Positions 49,124 through 59,963 of a stretch of DNA of 64,000 nucleotides are shown in pieces. Numbering within the stretch: the first letter of the stretch is position 1; each line of letters starts with the position of its first letter. The position numbers and the translations under genes are program-made. The notes below the pieces were generated by a model. It searched no databases. It was not told the origin of the DNA and saw only the letters and a program-made list of their open reading frames with translations. The stretch covers positions 1,426,001 through 1,490,000 of the forward strand of contig CP145413.1 in NCBI GenBank assembly GCA_036867785.1, written 5' to 3'. The DNA comes from Plasmodiophora brassicae. Its lineage: Eukaryota; Endomyxa: Phytomyxea; Phytomyxea; Plasmodiophorida.

Positions 49124-52100
49124 ATGTCGGAGGTGAACGAGACGGACCCGTTCCTGGGCTCTGCGCCTCCTGCGGCGGCAGGGCCGGCGGCACGGACGCG
49201 CGTGATCCCCGTTGCCCTCGTTAGCCTGTTCCTGCTCATTGGCCTGGCGCTCGTCTCGCAGTTCGGGTTCACACCGCGCGTATTGCAACGCGACACCCAG
49301 GGCGACCCGACGACCGGCGACGACGTTGCACTGCATGCCGAGGATGGACCGACGTCGACGGCCCCTGCGACTGTCGTGCCTTCTGCCGTCGACCAGCCCA
49401 CCTCGCCGGATCCGCAGGGGCACGATCCCCTGCCGGCGGTGCCTCCAGCAGCGACAGCAGCAGCAACAACACCAACGACGACGCCGCCGCCGTCGCCCGC
49501 AGCAACGCAACCTGCTCCTGTTCTACCCGATGCGTCCCAGGAAGATGTCGACGCCCATCGGCAGCGTGTCGCCGAGTCCGACGCGTTCCTCGCCTGCCTC
49601 GCCGAGCACGCCGCCGCCAGCACCGACGCTGGCGCCGCCGCCGAGTTCAAATACGGGCGCTCGCAGCGCACGCCGCTCGAAGCCGAACTCGACGACCTGG
49701 GCGCCGGGCAACTGTGCCAGCACGCCAACGACGACACCGCGCCGCCCAGCTCCGTTCTGTGCCTGCTGCACGACCTGCAATTGCACAGGCAGCGCCAGCA
49801 CGGCGTCGTCCGGCACCTGATGCGATCGATGCCGGCCAGGGACCTCGAGCGCGTCGCCGAGACGTGCACGTCGAAATCGGAGCAGGCGCATTCGTCACAG
49901 GTGACGCCGTCTTCGGCGTCGTCGTCCGACGTCCACTGCGACCTGCCCGGCGTCGACGCCAGCGGCCACCCGTCCTGCTCCTGCACGGTGACGCGGGCGT
50001 CGATCTCGACGAAGGGCGACGGCTCCTGGGCGATCGGCCTGGTGGCGGACAGCGACGACCAGTTCGAGGCCATGGCGGCCGCCATACGCGGCTGCGGCGC
50101 CCATGCGCCCAGCGTCGACATTGTTCGTCAGACGGAGCCGGTCGTCGACTGCCCCCATAACGCGTCCGTCTACCTGCGTCCGTTCGGCAGCGTCGCCAGC
50201 GCCCTGGACCGTATCGCGTCGTTCGTGTCGTTCGCCGACCTGCTCGAGGACCGCCCCGGGACGCAGTGGGTCGTCGGCGGGTCGGCGCCGCTGAAGAACG
50301 GCCTGCTCGGGCACATGCTGGAGCAGATCGTGCCGGTCGGCGCGCTGCGCTTCGAGGCGCCGTCCTGCGCCTCCCAGCTGACCGTCGGCGTCGCCGGCTG
50401 GGTGCATCGCGCCCTGGCGTCGCGTCGGGGCACCCAGCTGGTTCGCAACCGCGCCCGGAACGCCCTGCACACGGCTCGCGACCACCTGGTCCGGTTCGCC
50501 AAGCACGTCATGCCGCTGGACGACCCGGACATCTACGGGCTGTCGGCCCGGTTCAGCCATTCGGTGAACGCGCCCGGCCGGATCGCGTTCGCCGACCCGC
50601 GCCTCGCCGACATGGCGTTCCTGTTCGATGCGGCCCGCGACGCCGGCTTCCAGATCAGGCAGTGGGGCACCGTCGACGACCGGCCGCTCCCGCGCATCGC
50701 CATGATCGACTTCTCGCAGGTCCTCGTCCTGCCCGGCGTCGACAGCATCGACGAGGTACTTCCCGTGTCTCGGTCACGTTGTGCGATCCCCTGACCCGTG
50801 TCGGTGTCCCAGATGATGGCTCTTCGCCCGGGCGCCTCCGTCTGGCTGGTCACCGACCAGCTCGGCGCCCAGGCGACCCGCACGGCGACCGACCTGGAGC
50901 GCGTCGAGGCGCTCTCGTCCATGCTGGGCGTCACGGTGACCGTATTCAAGGTCGGTGTGCCCTCGGCGTACGGGTTGGTCGGCTGTCGGCTGACCCGCGC
51001 TGTCTGGCAGGCGCCTGCCGCGAAGGACGCCGTCCAGGGACAGCTGCGTTCGGTGCTGGAGCGCTGGGACCACTGGTCGCCGTTCGACCTGCGCCCAGCG
51101 CTGGTGGCCGGGTACTCGCGCGACATCCCGCCGCTGTCGTGGGACCCGATGAAGCCGGCGCCGGCAACGGCCGTCCCCGGGCAGTACCGCCTGCCGACGC
51201 GCGTCCCGTCCAACCCGGTCATCGTCCTGTACTACAAGTCCAAGTTCGTGGCGGGCGGCAACCTGCAGGACGGGACCAGGGACGACCTGCAGGTCGTGCC
51301 TGGCCTGACGTTCGTGTTCCCGAACCCGCGCGCGCCCCACATGGCGCACTGGGTGGAGAACACGATCATCCCGCCCATCGTGGCGCTGGCCGGGCGCGCC
51401 GGCGAAGTGCCCCGGTTCGCCCAGTACCGGGTGTACGCCAGGCCGACGCCAGGTCAGGACGAATTCATGAACGGCATCGAGCGCGTCTCGTCCGGGTTCA
51501 TGGACCCGCCGCAGACGCGCTTCGACGGCATCCCCGACGGCGTCAGCGTCCAGTTCGAGTACTGCATGGTGGTCGAGGCCGGGTCGCAGTGGCACACGTT
51601 CCCCGGCGCCGCCGACGCCATGCGACGCGCCCTGTACGCCGACCTGATCGGCAAGCCTCTGCCGGCGCCCAACCGTCAGATCGCGCCGTGCCGGGTCAGC
51701 ATCATCAGTCGGGCGAGCGCCGGGCGCATGTTCCAGGACGTCGCCAAGCTGGAGGACGACGTCCGCCAGGAGCTGGACCTGCCCGTCGACGTGTTCGACT
51801 TCCACCCGTCGCAGGACGTCCAGATGCACACGGAGAGGTGCCTGGACGGCCCCGCGCTGACGATCGCGTCCGAGGGCAATGCCCTGTCCAACCTGGTCTT
51901 CATGTCGCGAGGGCAGGCCCTGCTCTGGTTCGCGCCCCGCTACTACCACATCGAGCCGTACTGGGGGGTACGTACGAATCCAACCTGCCACGACGGCTGG
52001 TCCCTGCCGGGCACTGGGTATCTCTCTCTCTCTCTCTGACCCAGTGTGATGCAGATGGCGTTCGCCGACGGCGTTGGCCACGACGTGTACAGGCTGGTGC

Positions 52101-52282
52101 CACCGAGGGATGCCGCCAACCCGACGTCGATCTCGGAGGCGGCGCGCGCCGGCGGCCCCGCCCGCCGATGGGAGGAGCGCTTCGCCGTACGGGACGCGAA
52201 TTACGTCACGGCCGAGATGATGACCGAGATCAACATGGTCCTGGAGCGCTTCGTCGCCGACAACCTGGCGCACTGCTATTGA
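49124..52282 (+). CDS. large type II glycosyltransferase, GT61-like, 3 exons
   Basis: Exons 49124-50755, 50813-51967, 52055-52282; 1004 residues. A cytosolic tail and anchor (VIPVALVSLFLLIGLALVSQFG) precede a Thr/Pro/Ala-rich stem (~residues 60-140). Then come ~380 residues with no match I recognise and a C-terminal domain with GT61 features: PGASVWLVTDQLGAQ, NPRAPHMAHWVENTIIPPIVAL (like the PhxxHw.E motif), then EGNALSNLVFMSRGQALLWFAP, where the family has HGAgLtN.lFmp..a.liEi.P, and YWGVMAFADGVGHDVYRL. The HGAGL His-Gly is changed to EGNAL. Intron 2 has a CT dinucleotide run before its AG. The unique N-terminal half may be a second catalytic module. Its convergent neighbour is the FkbM gene. 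Confidence 0.65.
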
Positions 52283-52396
52283 TACAGCACCAATATCGCA
52301 AACGTGAATGCCAGGCCATGCTGGGTTTCTCTCTTTGATTGCAGTAGCTGGGCTGGCTGGGTGCGTCGGACGCTGCGGGAGCCGTCCTGGTCAACG

Positions 52397-53819
52397 TCAC
52401 ATGCAGACGAGGTCCTCCCACCCGCCGAGGATGTCCAGGCTCCTGGGAATGCCGAGCAGGAACCGGACGTACGCGCCAATCTCGCCGTCGCGGTTCGCCG
52501 GGATGTACTTCTCGTGGAACCCCATGTCGTAGCAGGTCATGCCGTACTCGGCGTATATGCGCTCGAGGACAGCGACCGGATCCGACCCACGGCTGCAGAG
52601 GGGCGACGCGACGTCAAACCGATTGCAGGGGGAGGTGGGGGACGCGCGTGATCGACCCGACCTGTGGAGGCCCTCGGGCCAGAACTCCAACGCCAGCGAA
52701 CGGACACGATCGAAGAGCGGCCGCCCGCCGCTGCCGTCGAACACGGCCTTCTCGTGGCCTGCCAATGGGTCACACTCCTAGCCCAGCGCGCCTGCCGACT
52801 GGGACACATGACCAGACCTTGTACGTCGACCTTGAGGATGTAGATCATAGCGTCGTCGGGGATGATGCCCTGCAGCGGCACGATCTCAACGGTGCGGGCG
52901 GACGGATCCAGGACCGTGCCCTGCTGGATGGGGACGACCTCGGCCAGCTCCTCGCTCTTGGTCAGCGCGAACGTCGCCCGCTCGCCACCGCACCCGGCCC
53001 CGATAACGAATCTGATCATGGCGACAGTCAGCCCATTCCCGGGGCGCCCCAAACACGTCGAGCAGGTCCACAATGGCACGTACATGTGCTTGCGATGCTG
53101 TTGCACTTTGAGGACTTGGTCGACCTGCGCGCGGATGTCGGCGATCGTGGTCGATGCCGTCGGGACGATCAGCGTGTAGTCGGCGCCCTCCTTCCATCCC
53201 TCGCCGTGGATGCTTGACAGCAGCCGGTTGCGGTTCTGGGGATCCGGCTCGAACGTATACCTAGGGTCAGCCAGCGGCGTTCGGTCAGCCCAACCTGAAC
53301 ATCGCCCACCGAAACGGGCTTACACAATGTAGCCGAGCTTATAGGCCGGCACAGTGTAATCCACGCCGTCGAACCTGTACAACAGGGGCGCTGTCAGCGT
53401 TCCTGGCCAGGGGTACGGGTACGCAGCACAGCGATGGCGTACGCGCCGATATCGACGACCGTGTCGTACGGGGCCATCACGGCCGTATCGCGCTCCAGCA
53501 GGCGCGACACCTGTTTGGCGGTGCCGCCCACGTAGCCGACCCGGCGGAACGCGTCGTTGATGAAGTAGGGCGGCGGCGGGTTGATCGGGCGCCGGTGCAG
53601 CCCGGTCGAGAACGTCATCTGGTTCGTCGGGTGCCCTGCAACAGGGCGACTGTCGCGAACCCGGACGGTGACGCCGTCGGTCGCAGATCGCATCGTTAGC
53701 CAGGCCGCCAGGATGATGATGGACACGGGGATCAGCGCGAGGCGAGCGCCGGAATGCGTCGACCAGAACGACTTGCCCTGGTGGTGCTTTGACGACGACT
53801 TGCCGAAGGCGCCCAGCAT
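52397..53819 (-). CDS. membrane-anchored FkbM-type methyltransferase
   Basis: Exons 53443-53819, 53324-53374, 53084-53260, 52818-53011, 52662-52758, 52397-52592; 363 residues, five introns (59-72 nt) all in frame. An N-terminal anchor (RLALIPVSIIILAAWLTM) is followed by a SAM-dependent FkbM domain: DTVVDIGAFDGVDYTVPA (motif I, completed across intron 1), VYTFEPDPQNRNRL (motif II), YILKVDVQGHEKAVFDG (the family's K.DvEG.E.....G) and FHEKYIPANRDG near the end. FkbM enzymes O-methylate sugars or polyketides; a Golgi-type anchor suggests methylation of secreted glycans. The only change in a key motif is Gln for Glu in DVQGHE. It converges on the large GT61-like gene. Confidence 0.85.
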
Positions 53820-54057
53820 TGGTGGTCACCGGTGGGCACCCAGCTGTCGACTGAGTGTACTGGACACGAAACCAGGCTGAGGCCGCGCGATACGGCCAGC
53901 CACAGTCCACGCCCGATGGTGTGCTGCCGGCCCGAATACGCTGCCCAGCGCCAGAATGCCACTGTGAAACTTTAGCAACCGTCCGTCCGGTGCCAGGATT
54001 CTCGTACGGCGCGTCATCTTCCGGTTCGCCGACGAGTTCAGTCAGGCCGTCCAGTAC

Positions 54058-54581
54058 TGACGCTGGAAGGGCACCCCAGTTCCCCAATTGGATCACATAA
54101 CGTTGAACCCCTCTCTGCAGATATCGTAGTGTACAGTTGGACAGCGTCTCTGCACAGGCCAAGGCCGCGTCTCGCGTATAATTGGTTCGCCGCGTAACTT
54201 CGACAGGATGATGCTTCGGAAACGGAACATCAATTTGCTAGAGGATGCGGTTGAAGGCCTCAGTGTCATGTGTCATCTACACCTCCATGACTCACACCAC
54301 TCCTCTTCCGGCACCTAGCCACCTTCCGGCACCAAGCCACGTGCCGCGACCAAGGCCTTCACCTGCCGCGCCCTGGCTCTCAGTCAGCATTCTCACGTCT
54401 ATCCCTTACGCCACGCGATCGGTACTCGTCGCACACTGTCGAGGCCCAGCGTCGTTCGGTAGTTCTTCACACTCAGCAACAAAGGTCCAGAGCTCGACCT
54501 TGCATTGTCAGCCACTGCCCTGTCGGGTCGTCAGTCAGGTGGCTCCTCGACTACCTGACGTGTGACGTGCCAGCAGACGGG
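54058..54581 (+). repeat. duplicated upstream region, unit 1 (with 56341-56671)
   Basis: The stretch from ACGCTGGAAGGGCACCCCAG (54058) to about 54260 is ~85 percent identical by eye to 56341-56550, after which unit 1 has an extra ~200 nt including two copies of an ACCTTCCGGCACC phrase before similarity resumes next to the start codon. It is the 5' flank of the two tandem GT77-like genes and probably holds their promoter. Its left end overlaps nothing coding. Confidence 0.7.
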
Positions 54582-55514
54582 ATGGCGCGTCGCGACATGC
54601 GCCTCGTGGTGGCCGCGACCGCGTTCAGCGTGTTCGCATGCGTACTCCTCGTGGTGTCCTACGGCGACACCGGTGCCCAACAACTCGCGAAGATTGTCGA
54701 GGTGAAATCAGGTCCCCTTGCCGTACTACCAGCGGCGGCGCAGGCAAGCCACGCGGACGACAAACCGGGTTGGCCACCTACACGCGAGATGCTGAACGGC
54801 ATTGTGAACGACGACAACCAGGTGACAGTGGTCGGCGTCACGTTTGAGTACCTCGACCTGTTCGAAATGCTGGAGACGTCGATCCGCCGGGCCGGCGTCA
54901 ACAACCTCCTGGTCGTCTGCCTGGACCGGCCGGCCTACGACGTCCTGTCGAAACAATATCCCAACCGTACGTACATCCCCCCATTCGCGCCCGACTCGCC
55001 CTGGCACAAGGTCGAGTACCGGACGGACGAATTCAAGGAGCTGACGAAATCCCGGCCGGCGTTCATCCTCGCGTTCCTGAAGCTGGGCGTCAACGTCCTG
55101 TACGTCGACACGGACATGATCTGGCGGTCGAACCCGTACGACTTCCTGAAGACCGTCATGGACGACTACGACATCGCCGTGCCTCACGACAGCGTCCCAA
55201 GCAACGTCTGCACCGCGCTCGTGTACGCCAAGTCGAACCCGGCCGCCCTGGCCTACGTCGAGGCGTGGATGAACGAGGCCGCGTCCGGGTCGTACATACA
55301 CGACCAGTCGGCGTGGCACGGGCTGTACCCGGGCTGGGCGGGGCGCTTCCGCCTGCTCGTCCTGGAGCAGGACCGGTTCCCGAATGGACGCACCATGTTC
55401 CAGAACGGCGGCTACAATTGGAACCTCCACCCAGAAGGGCCCATCATCGTCCACGCCAACTACATGGTCGGTCACGACAAGAAGAAGCAGGCCTTGCTCA
55501 GGTTCGCCAAATGA
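54582..55514 (+). CDS. GT77-like glycosyltransferase, copy 1
   Basis: Single exon, 310 residues. Type II anchor right after the start (LVVAATAFSVFACVLLVVSYG), then a nucleotide-diphospho-sugar transferase domain (PF03407/GT77 type): NNLLVVCLDRPAYDVL, KLGVNVLYVDTDMIWRSNPYDFL with the DxD metal motif (about residue 174), IAVPHDSVPSNVCTALVYAKSN, then DQSAWHGLY and GPIIVHANYMVGHDKKKQALL. GT77 enzymes add xylose, arabinose or galactose to wall polymers and glycoproteins. The start is set by the tandem paralogue, where the same ATG is conserved. Copy 2 lies 1.1 kb downstream in the same direction. Confidence 0.85.
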   Translation: MARRDMRLVVAATAFSVFACVLLVVSYGDTGAQQLAKIVEVKSGPLAVLPAAAQASHADDKPGWPPTREMLNGIVNDDNQVTVVGVTFEYLDLFEMLETSIRRAGVNNLLVVCLDRPAYDVLSKQYPNRTYIPPFAPDSPWHKVEYRTDEFKELTKSRPAFILAFLKLGVNVLYVDTDMIWRSNPYDFLKTVMDDYDIAVPHDSVPSNVCTALVYAKSNPAALAYVEAWMNEAASGSYIHDQSAWHGLYPGWAGRFRLLVLEQDRFPNGRTMFQNGGYNWNLHPEGPIIVHANYMVGHDKKKQALLRFAK

Positions 55515-56340
55515 CACCTAAACCGATGAACATCCATGTCGCCACAGAAGTCGTCCCCTTGGCGTCGGCACAAGATGGCATAGGCTGTTCTTGGGTGTGA
55601 TGTATCAGCCTGATTGCGGTAACGTTGACGGACCCGGGTGATGCTGTACAACGGATCCTGAGATCTTGTTCTGGAGTATTGTATCCCCTTGCATTTCATC
55701 AGTTGCCATTATGCGCCCGCGGCGCTCTGTCAAGTCGCCTTCGCTGGCCGTAGAACGCGACCCGTAAGTTGGATTTGAAACCCAGACGGGTGGGCTCTGA
55801 CGTCGGTCTCCAAATCACATGTGAACGGCGCCGGATTGTAGAGACTTCCTAGCGGAATGGCCACAGTACTGCTCTCCGTAACAATGTACCTGGGGAAAGC
55901 GTCCCCTTCGCCCTGGGTATCGCGTTTGTACGTGGCAAACAATACAGCTGCTTAATCTACAAATGCTGTCCCTGGCAAACATTAAGGTCGGATCGACATC
56001 GGTTTGTAACCCGGTGCTAGCATTCATGCAAGTTCGTGATAGAGGACAGTCAGGGGCCATCAGGCGCCGGGACATTATCGCCTTGTCGCGTACGGTGATG
56101 TTTCCTCTCGACGAGTCCCCGTTAATTGGTCCTGCTTGGTGGGACGCACCCGGGATCACGTTATTCGCGTTGAACGTGCATGCTGCTGCAGCCTAGTTGT
56201 CACCCCGAGGTACAGTTCTGTGTCTGGCTACGGCTTCAGCAGTCTGGGTCTGAACCTTGTACCAACGCAAGGGCTGGCCGACGTAGCCGTCTGGTGCACA
56301 ACAAAACAGTTTGCCGACGAGTTCAGACAGGCCGTTCAGT
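55515..56340. other. spacer between tandem GT77-like genes
   Basis: No firm gene. The minus strand at 55730-56159 has two adjoining frames that read protein-like (FPRYIVTESSTVAIPLGSL, LSRTCMNASTGLQTDVD) without known motifs; they may be a decayed gene caught in the duplication. Confidence 0.35.
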
Positions 56341-56671
56341 GACGTTGGAAGGGCACCCCAGTTCCCCAACTAGATAACGTAACGTTCAAACCATCTCTGC
56401 AGAAATCCTAGTGCACGGTTGGACATCGTCTCTGCACAGGCCGAGGCCGTGTCTCAGGTACAAATGGTTCGCCGCGTAACTTCGACAGGATGATGCTTCG
56501 AAAACGGATCATCAATTTGCAAGAGGATGCGGTTGGCGGCCTGAACAACCAACCAAGGTCCCGAGCGCGACCCTGCTCTGTCAGTCACTGCCCTGTTTGG
56601 TCGTCAGCCAGGTTGCTCGGCAGGTCGGTGGTCCTTATTCTAACCTGACTTGTTACGTGCCAGCAGACGGG
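56341..56671 (+). repeat. duplicated upstream region, unit 2 (with 54058-54581)
   Basis: Second copy of the GT77-like upstream region. Shared blocks include CGCCGCGTAACTTCGACAGG and GAGGATGCGGTTG, then the CGTGCCAGCAGACGGGATGG around the start codon. Retention of non-coding similarity in both copies points to shared regulation or to a fairly recent duplication. Confidence 0.7.
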
Positions 56672-57604
56672 ATGGCGCGTCGCGACATGCGCCTCGTGCT
56701 GGTCGCGACCGCGTTCAGCGTGTTCGCATGCGTCCTCCTCCTGGTCTCCTACGCCGGCGCCGGTGCCCAACGGCTCACGAAGATCGTGGAGGTGAAATCA
56801 GGTCCCCAGCCCGTACTGCCAGAGGCGGCGCAGGCAAGCCATGCGAGCGTCAAACCGGATTGGCCACCTACGCGCGAGATGCTGAACGGCATCGTGAACG
56901 ACGACAACCAGGTGACCGTCGTCGGTGTCACGTTCGAGTACCTCGACCTGTTCGAAATGCTGGAGACGTCGATCCGCCGGGCCGGCGTCAACAACCTCCT
57001 GGTCGTCTGCCTGGACCGGCCGGCCTACGACGTGCTGTCGAAGCATTACCCCGACCGGACGTACATCCCGCCGTTCGCGCCCGACTCGGCCTACCACAAG
57101 GTCGAGTACGCGACCAACGAGTTCAGCGAGCTGACGAAATCCCGGCCGGCGTTCATCTTCGCGTTCCTGAAGCTGGGCGTCAACGTCCTGTACGTCGACA
57201 CGGACATGATCTGGCGGTCGAACCCGTACGACTTCCTGAAGACCGTCATGGACGACTACGACATCGCCGTGCCGCACGACAGCGTCCCGAGCAACGTCTG
57301 CACCGCGTTCGTGTACGCCAAGTCGAACCCGGCCGCCCTGGCCTACGTCGAGGCGTGGATCAACGCGGCCGCGTCCGGGTCGTACATGCACGACCAGCAG
57401 GCGTGGCACGGGCTGTACCCGGGCTGGGCGGGGCGCTTCCGCCTGCTCGTCCTGGAGCAGGACCGGTTCCCGAACGGGTGGACCATGTTCTACAACGGCG
57501 GGTACAACTGGACCGTCCACCCGGAGGGGCCCATCATCGTCCACGCCAACTTCAAGGTCGGCCACGACACGAAGAAGGAGGAGCTGCTCAAGTTCGTCAA
57601 GTAA
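56672..57604 (+). CDS. GT77-like glycosyltransferase, copy 2
   Basis: Single exon, 310 residues, about 90 percent identical to copy 1. Anchor LVLVATAFSVFACVLLLVSYA; the same catalytic line-up (NVLYVDTDMIW, SVPSNVCTAFVYAKSN, GPIIVHANFKVGHD). Replacements relative to copy 1 concentrate in the loop after the first strand pair (AYHKVEYATNEFSELT against WHKVEYRTDEFKELT) and near the C-terminus (WTVHPEGPIIVHANFKVGHDTKKEELL), positions that could tune the acceptor. It is followed after only 64 bp by a GT61 gene on the same strand. Confidence 0.85.
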   Translation: MARRDMRLVLVATAFSVFACVLLLVSYAGAGAQRLTKIVEVKSGPQPVLPEAAQASHASVKPDWPPTREMLNGIVNDDNQVTVVGVTFEYLDLFEMLETSIRRAGVNNLLVVCLDRPAYDVLSKHYPDRTYIPPFAPDSAYHKVEYATNEFSELTKSRPAFIFAFLKLGVNVLYVDTDMIWRSNPYDFLKTVMDDYDIAVPHDSVPSNVCTAFVYAKSNPAALAYVEAWINAAASGSYMHDQQAWHGLYPGWAGRFRLLVLEQDRFPNGWTMFYNGGYNWTVHPEGPIIVHANFKVGHDTKKEELLKFVK

Positions 57605-57668
57605 TCCAATACACAGAGGTGGGACGGGTTGCTGTCTGCAGAGCGGCCCCCTCCGATATCGGCAACGA

Positions 57669-58946
57669 ATGGCGTCGGTGGTCTGCTACCGGGGGTCGTC
57701 GCCCAGCAGCAACCGCCGGTGGCTGTTGGCTGTCGTCATCGCCCTGGCCAGTACGAGCGTGATCACGATGACGTGGACGGCCATGGTCATGCTGAGGAGC
57801 GAACGCGACGCCCTGGTTCAGTCGGCGGGCGTACCGTGTAGTACGGCTGCTGCAGACGCGCCGCCTGCCACCGTCCATCACGAGACGGGCGCCATCACCG
57901 TCCCCGATCTCGACCTGGTCCCGTTTGCGGCGCCCAGGCTGCCCTGCAACTGGACGACGCGATTTGCACCGAGGTGCCAGCTGGAGTCGCAGCGGATCGA
58001 GGTGGACCCGACGTGCACGTCGGGCGCGTCGCTCCTGTACACGCACGAGCTCCCGTCGCTGGGCCACATGGGCCTCAGTCTGTGCGGCGTGTTCGGCGCC
58101 CTGATGGACGCGGACGCGGCGCCCATCACGACGATGCGGTTCCACCACGCCGAATGCGGGTCGACGAGCGGCGGCACGCTGGACGGCCCCTGGATGCAGG
58201 TGCTGAAGCCGCTCATCACCGCGTTCGCCGACGAAGCCGGGCGCGTGCGTGGCCTGCGCCCCGTGCTCGAGTTCGCCGACCAGACGCCGACGTCGGCCTG
58301 CTTCTCCACCAGGCGCATACCCGCGTTTGGCGTCTGCCGGTCGGCGGCAACGGCGTACGCCATGCGCCGGTTCGTCTATGCGCATTTCAGGCTCGAGCGG
58401 CACGTCGTCGGCTGGAGCCAGCAGCCGTACCGGATCACGATTCTGCAGCGCCCCCACTACCGAAGGTTCACGAACGTCGACGATCTGGTCGACCTGATCG
58501 GGCGGCGCTGGGCGGCGCGGGTCGTCGTCGACGTCGTCGACTTTGGCGGCCGGGGCGACTCGTCGATGACGCTCGCCGAGCAGTTCCAGGTGATGGCCCG
58601 GACCGACATCTTTGTGGCAGCGCACGGCGCCGGCCTGGCCATGGGCATCGCCCTGCCGCCGAACGCGGTCGTCATCGAGGTCGTCCCGCCCGGGTTCGCC
58701 AACGACCTGTACCCGGTGCTGAACCATCAGCTCGGCCTGGTCCACATGACGCATTACGTCGCGACGGCGACCAGCGATCGCTGCGCGATCAGCAACGCGT
58801 ACGACCAGTGGGAGTTCGACGGGCACGAAGTCGGCCGGGAGTGCATCAACCCGGACGCGGGCCTGACCATCGACCTGGAACGCTTCAAGTTCGCGCTCTT
58901 CGACGCCCTGATACGCGTCTCGACGGCGGCACACACCGACCTGTAA
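57669..58946 (+). CDS. GT61 (DUF563) glycosyltransferase
   Basis: Single exon, 425 residues: short tail, anchor (WLLAVVIALASTSVITMTWTAMVM), then a clear GT61 domain with Cys-rich start (LPCNWTTRFAPRCQ), YRITILQRPHYRRFTNVDDL and the diagnostic MTLAEQFQVMARTDIFVAAHGAGLAMGIALPPNAVVIEVVPPG (HGAGL about residue 312). Unlike the two other GT61-like proteins of the window, the HGAGL motif is intact, so this is the best candidate for a working family member. Typical reactions: beta-1,2-xylosyl- or arabinosyl-transfer onto N-glycans or xylan. Confidence 0.85.
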   Translation: MASVVCYRGSSPSSNRRWLLAVVIALASTSVITMTWTAMVMLRSERDALVQSAGVPCSTAAADAPPATVHHETGAITVPDLDLVPFAAPRLPCNWTTRFAPRCQLESQRIEVDPTCTSGASLLYTHELPSLGHMGLSLCGVFGALMDADAAPITTMRFHHAECGSTSGGTLDGPWMQVLKPLITAFADEAGRVRGLRPVLEFADQTPTSACFSTRRIPAFGVCRSAATAYAMRRFVYAHFRLERHVVGWSQQPYRITILQRPHYRRFTNVDDLVDLIGRRWAARVVVDVVDFGGRGDSSMTLAEQFQVMARTDIFVAAHGAGLAMGIALPPNAVVIEVVPPGFANDLYPVLNHQLGLVHMTHYVATATSDRCAISNAYDQWEFDGHEVGRECINPDAGLTIDLERFKFALFDALIRVSTAAHTDL

Positions 58947-59015
58947 TGTTTAACGGGTGAATGTCGAGTACAGCAGCCGACGCCGCGTTCGATCGTACTA
59001 CAGTGCCGAAGCGGT

Positions 59016-59963
59016 TTACTTTCTGTCGTCGGACGCGTCCATGTTCGTCAGGAAGCGGCCGCTCCTGATCAGATCGATGAGCATGGCCTTCTTGCTGTCG
59101 TGGCCCTTGAGGTAGTTGGCGTGGATGATGATGGGCCCGTCCGGGTTCGCCGTCCAGTCGTACCCGACCTGGAACATGGTGCGCCCGTCGGGGAACAGCG
59201 CATCGTCCAGGCGGTGCACACGCAACCCGGCGGTCATCTTCGGCGCGATCATGGCGTTGAACGCCGCCTGGTCGTCCTGGTACTTGCCCTGGTCGATGTG
59301 GTCGGCCCAGCAGCGAATGGCGTCCACCGCGGCCGTCCTGGCCTTGACGTAGATCAGCCCGGTGCACAGGTTGCCCACCGAACCGGTGATCATCATGTCG
59401 GACCCGTCGTCCTTCAACTTGAAGTACGGGAACGGGTTCCGGCGCCACAACGTGTCCGTGTCGACGTAGAACACGTTGCAGCCGGCCTCCAGGAACCCGA
59501 GGATGAACTTCGGCCGCGTGCTCGTCACCGCCTTGAACTTGCCGGTGCCCCAGACGGCGTCTCGGACGGCTTCGGACGCGGCGAACGGCGGCAGGAATGT
59601 CCTCTCGGGGTACCGAACCGACAAGACGTCGTACGCGTCCCGGTCCAGGGCGACAATGACCAGATTCTTGACACCGACCCGTTCGATCGATTCGGCCAGC
59701 AGTTCGGCAATGTCAATGTAGTCGAAGTTGACGCCGATCGCGGTGACGCGATTGTCAGCATCGACGATGTTGATCAGCATGGCGCGGGTAGGCGGCCAGC
59801 TGGGCGCGATGCCGATGGGTGCCGGCGTCGTGGACGACGTCGGCGACGACGTCAGAAGTCGGTTCGTGTGCTGCATGTAGAACCCGACATACCACGTGGA
59901 TATGACGGCTGAGGCGATCGTAACGGCGCGTAGCCTGCTCGTTATTCGCCAGGACCTTCCCAT
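59016..59963 (-). CDS. GT77-like glycosyltransferase, divergent copy 3
   Basis: Single exon, 315 residues. Anchor (RLRAVTIASAVISTWYVGFYM), a Ser/Thr/Pro stem, then the same fold as copies 1 and 2 at about 35-40 percent identity: PPTRAMLINIVDADNRVTAIGVNFDYIDIAELL, VIVALDRDAYDVLS, CNVFYVDTDTLWRRNPFPYF (DxD about residue 168), GNLCTGLIYVKA and GPIIIHANYLKGHDSKKAML. The pattern PPTR.ML..IV...N.VT..GV.F.Y.D is a signature of this local subfamily just before the catalytic domain. It converges on the GT61 gene. Confidence 0.8.
   Translation of the reverse strand: MGRSWRITSRLRAVTIASAVISTWYVGFYMQHTNRLLTSSPTSSTTPAPIGIAPSWPPTRAMLINIVDADNRVTAIGVNFDYIDIAELLAESIERVGVKNLVIVALDRDAYDVLSVRYPERTFLPPFAASEAVRDAVWGTGKFKAVTSTRPKFILGFLEAGCNVFYVDTDTLWRRNPFPYFKLKDDGSDMMITGSVGNLCTGLIYVKARTAAVDAIRCWADHIDQGKYQDDQAAFNAMIAPKMTAGLRVHRLDDALFPDGRTMFQVGYDWTANPDGPIIIHANYLKGHDSKKAMLIDLIRSGRFLTNMDASDDRK

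Noticed and set aside
50266-52338. 690-codon Arg/Pro/Gly-rich frame over the large GT61-like gene
   Set aside because: Composition is typical of a shadow frame in GC-rich coding DNA; the overlapping frames carry the GT61 motifs and fit splice sites.
55730-56159. Possible gene on the minus strand between the GT77-like copies
   Set aside because: Protein-like composition but no motif, paralogue or splice support; noted only as spacer content.
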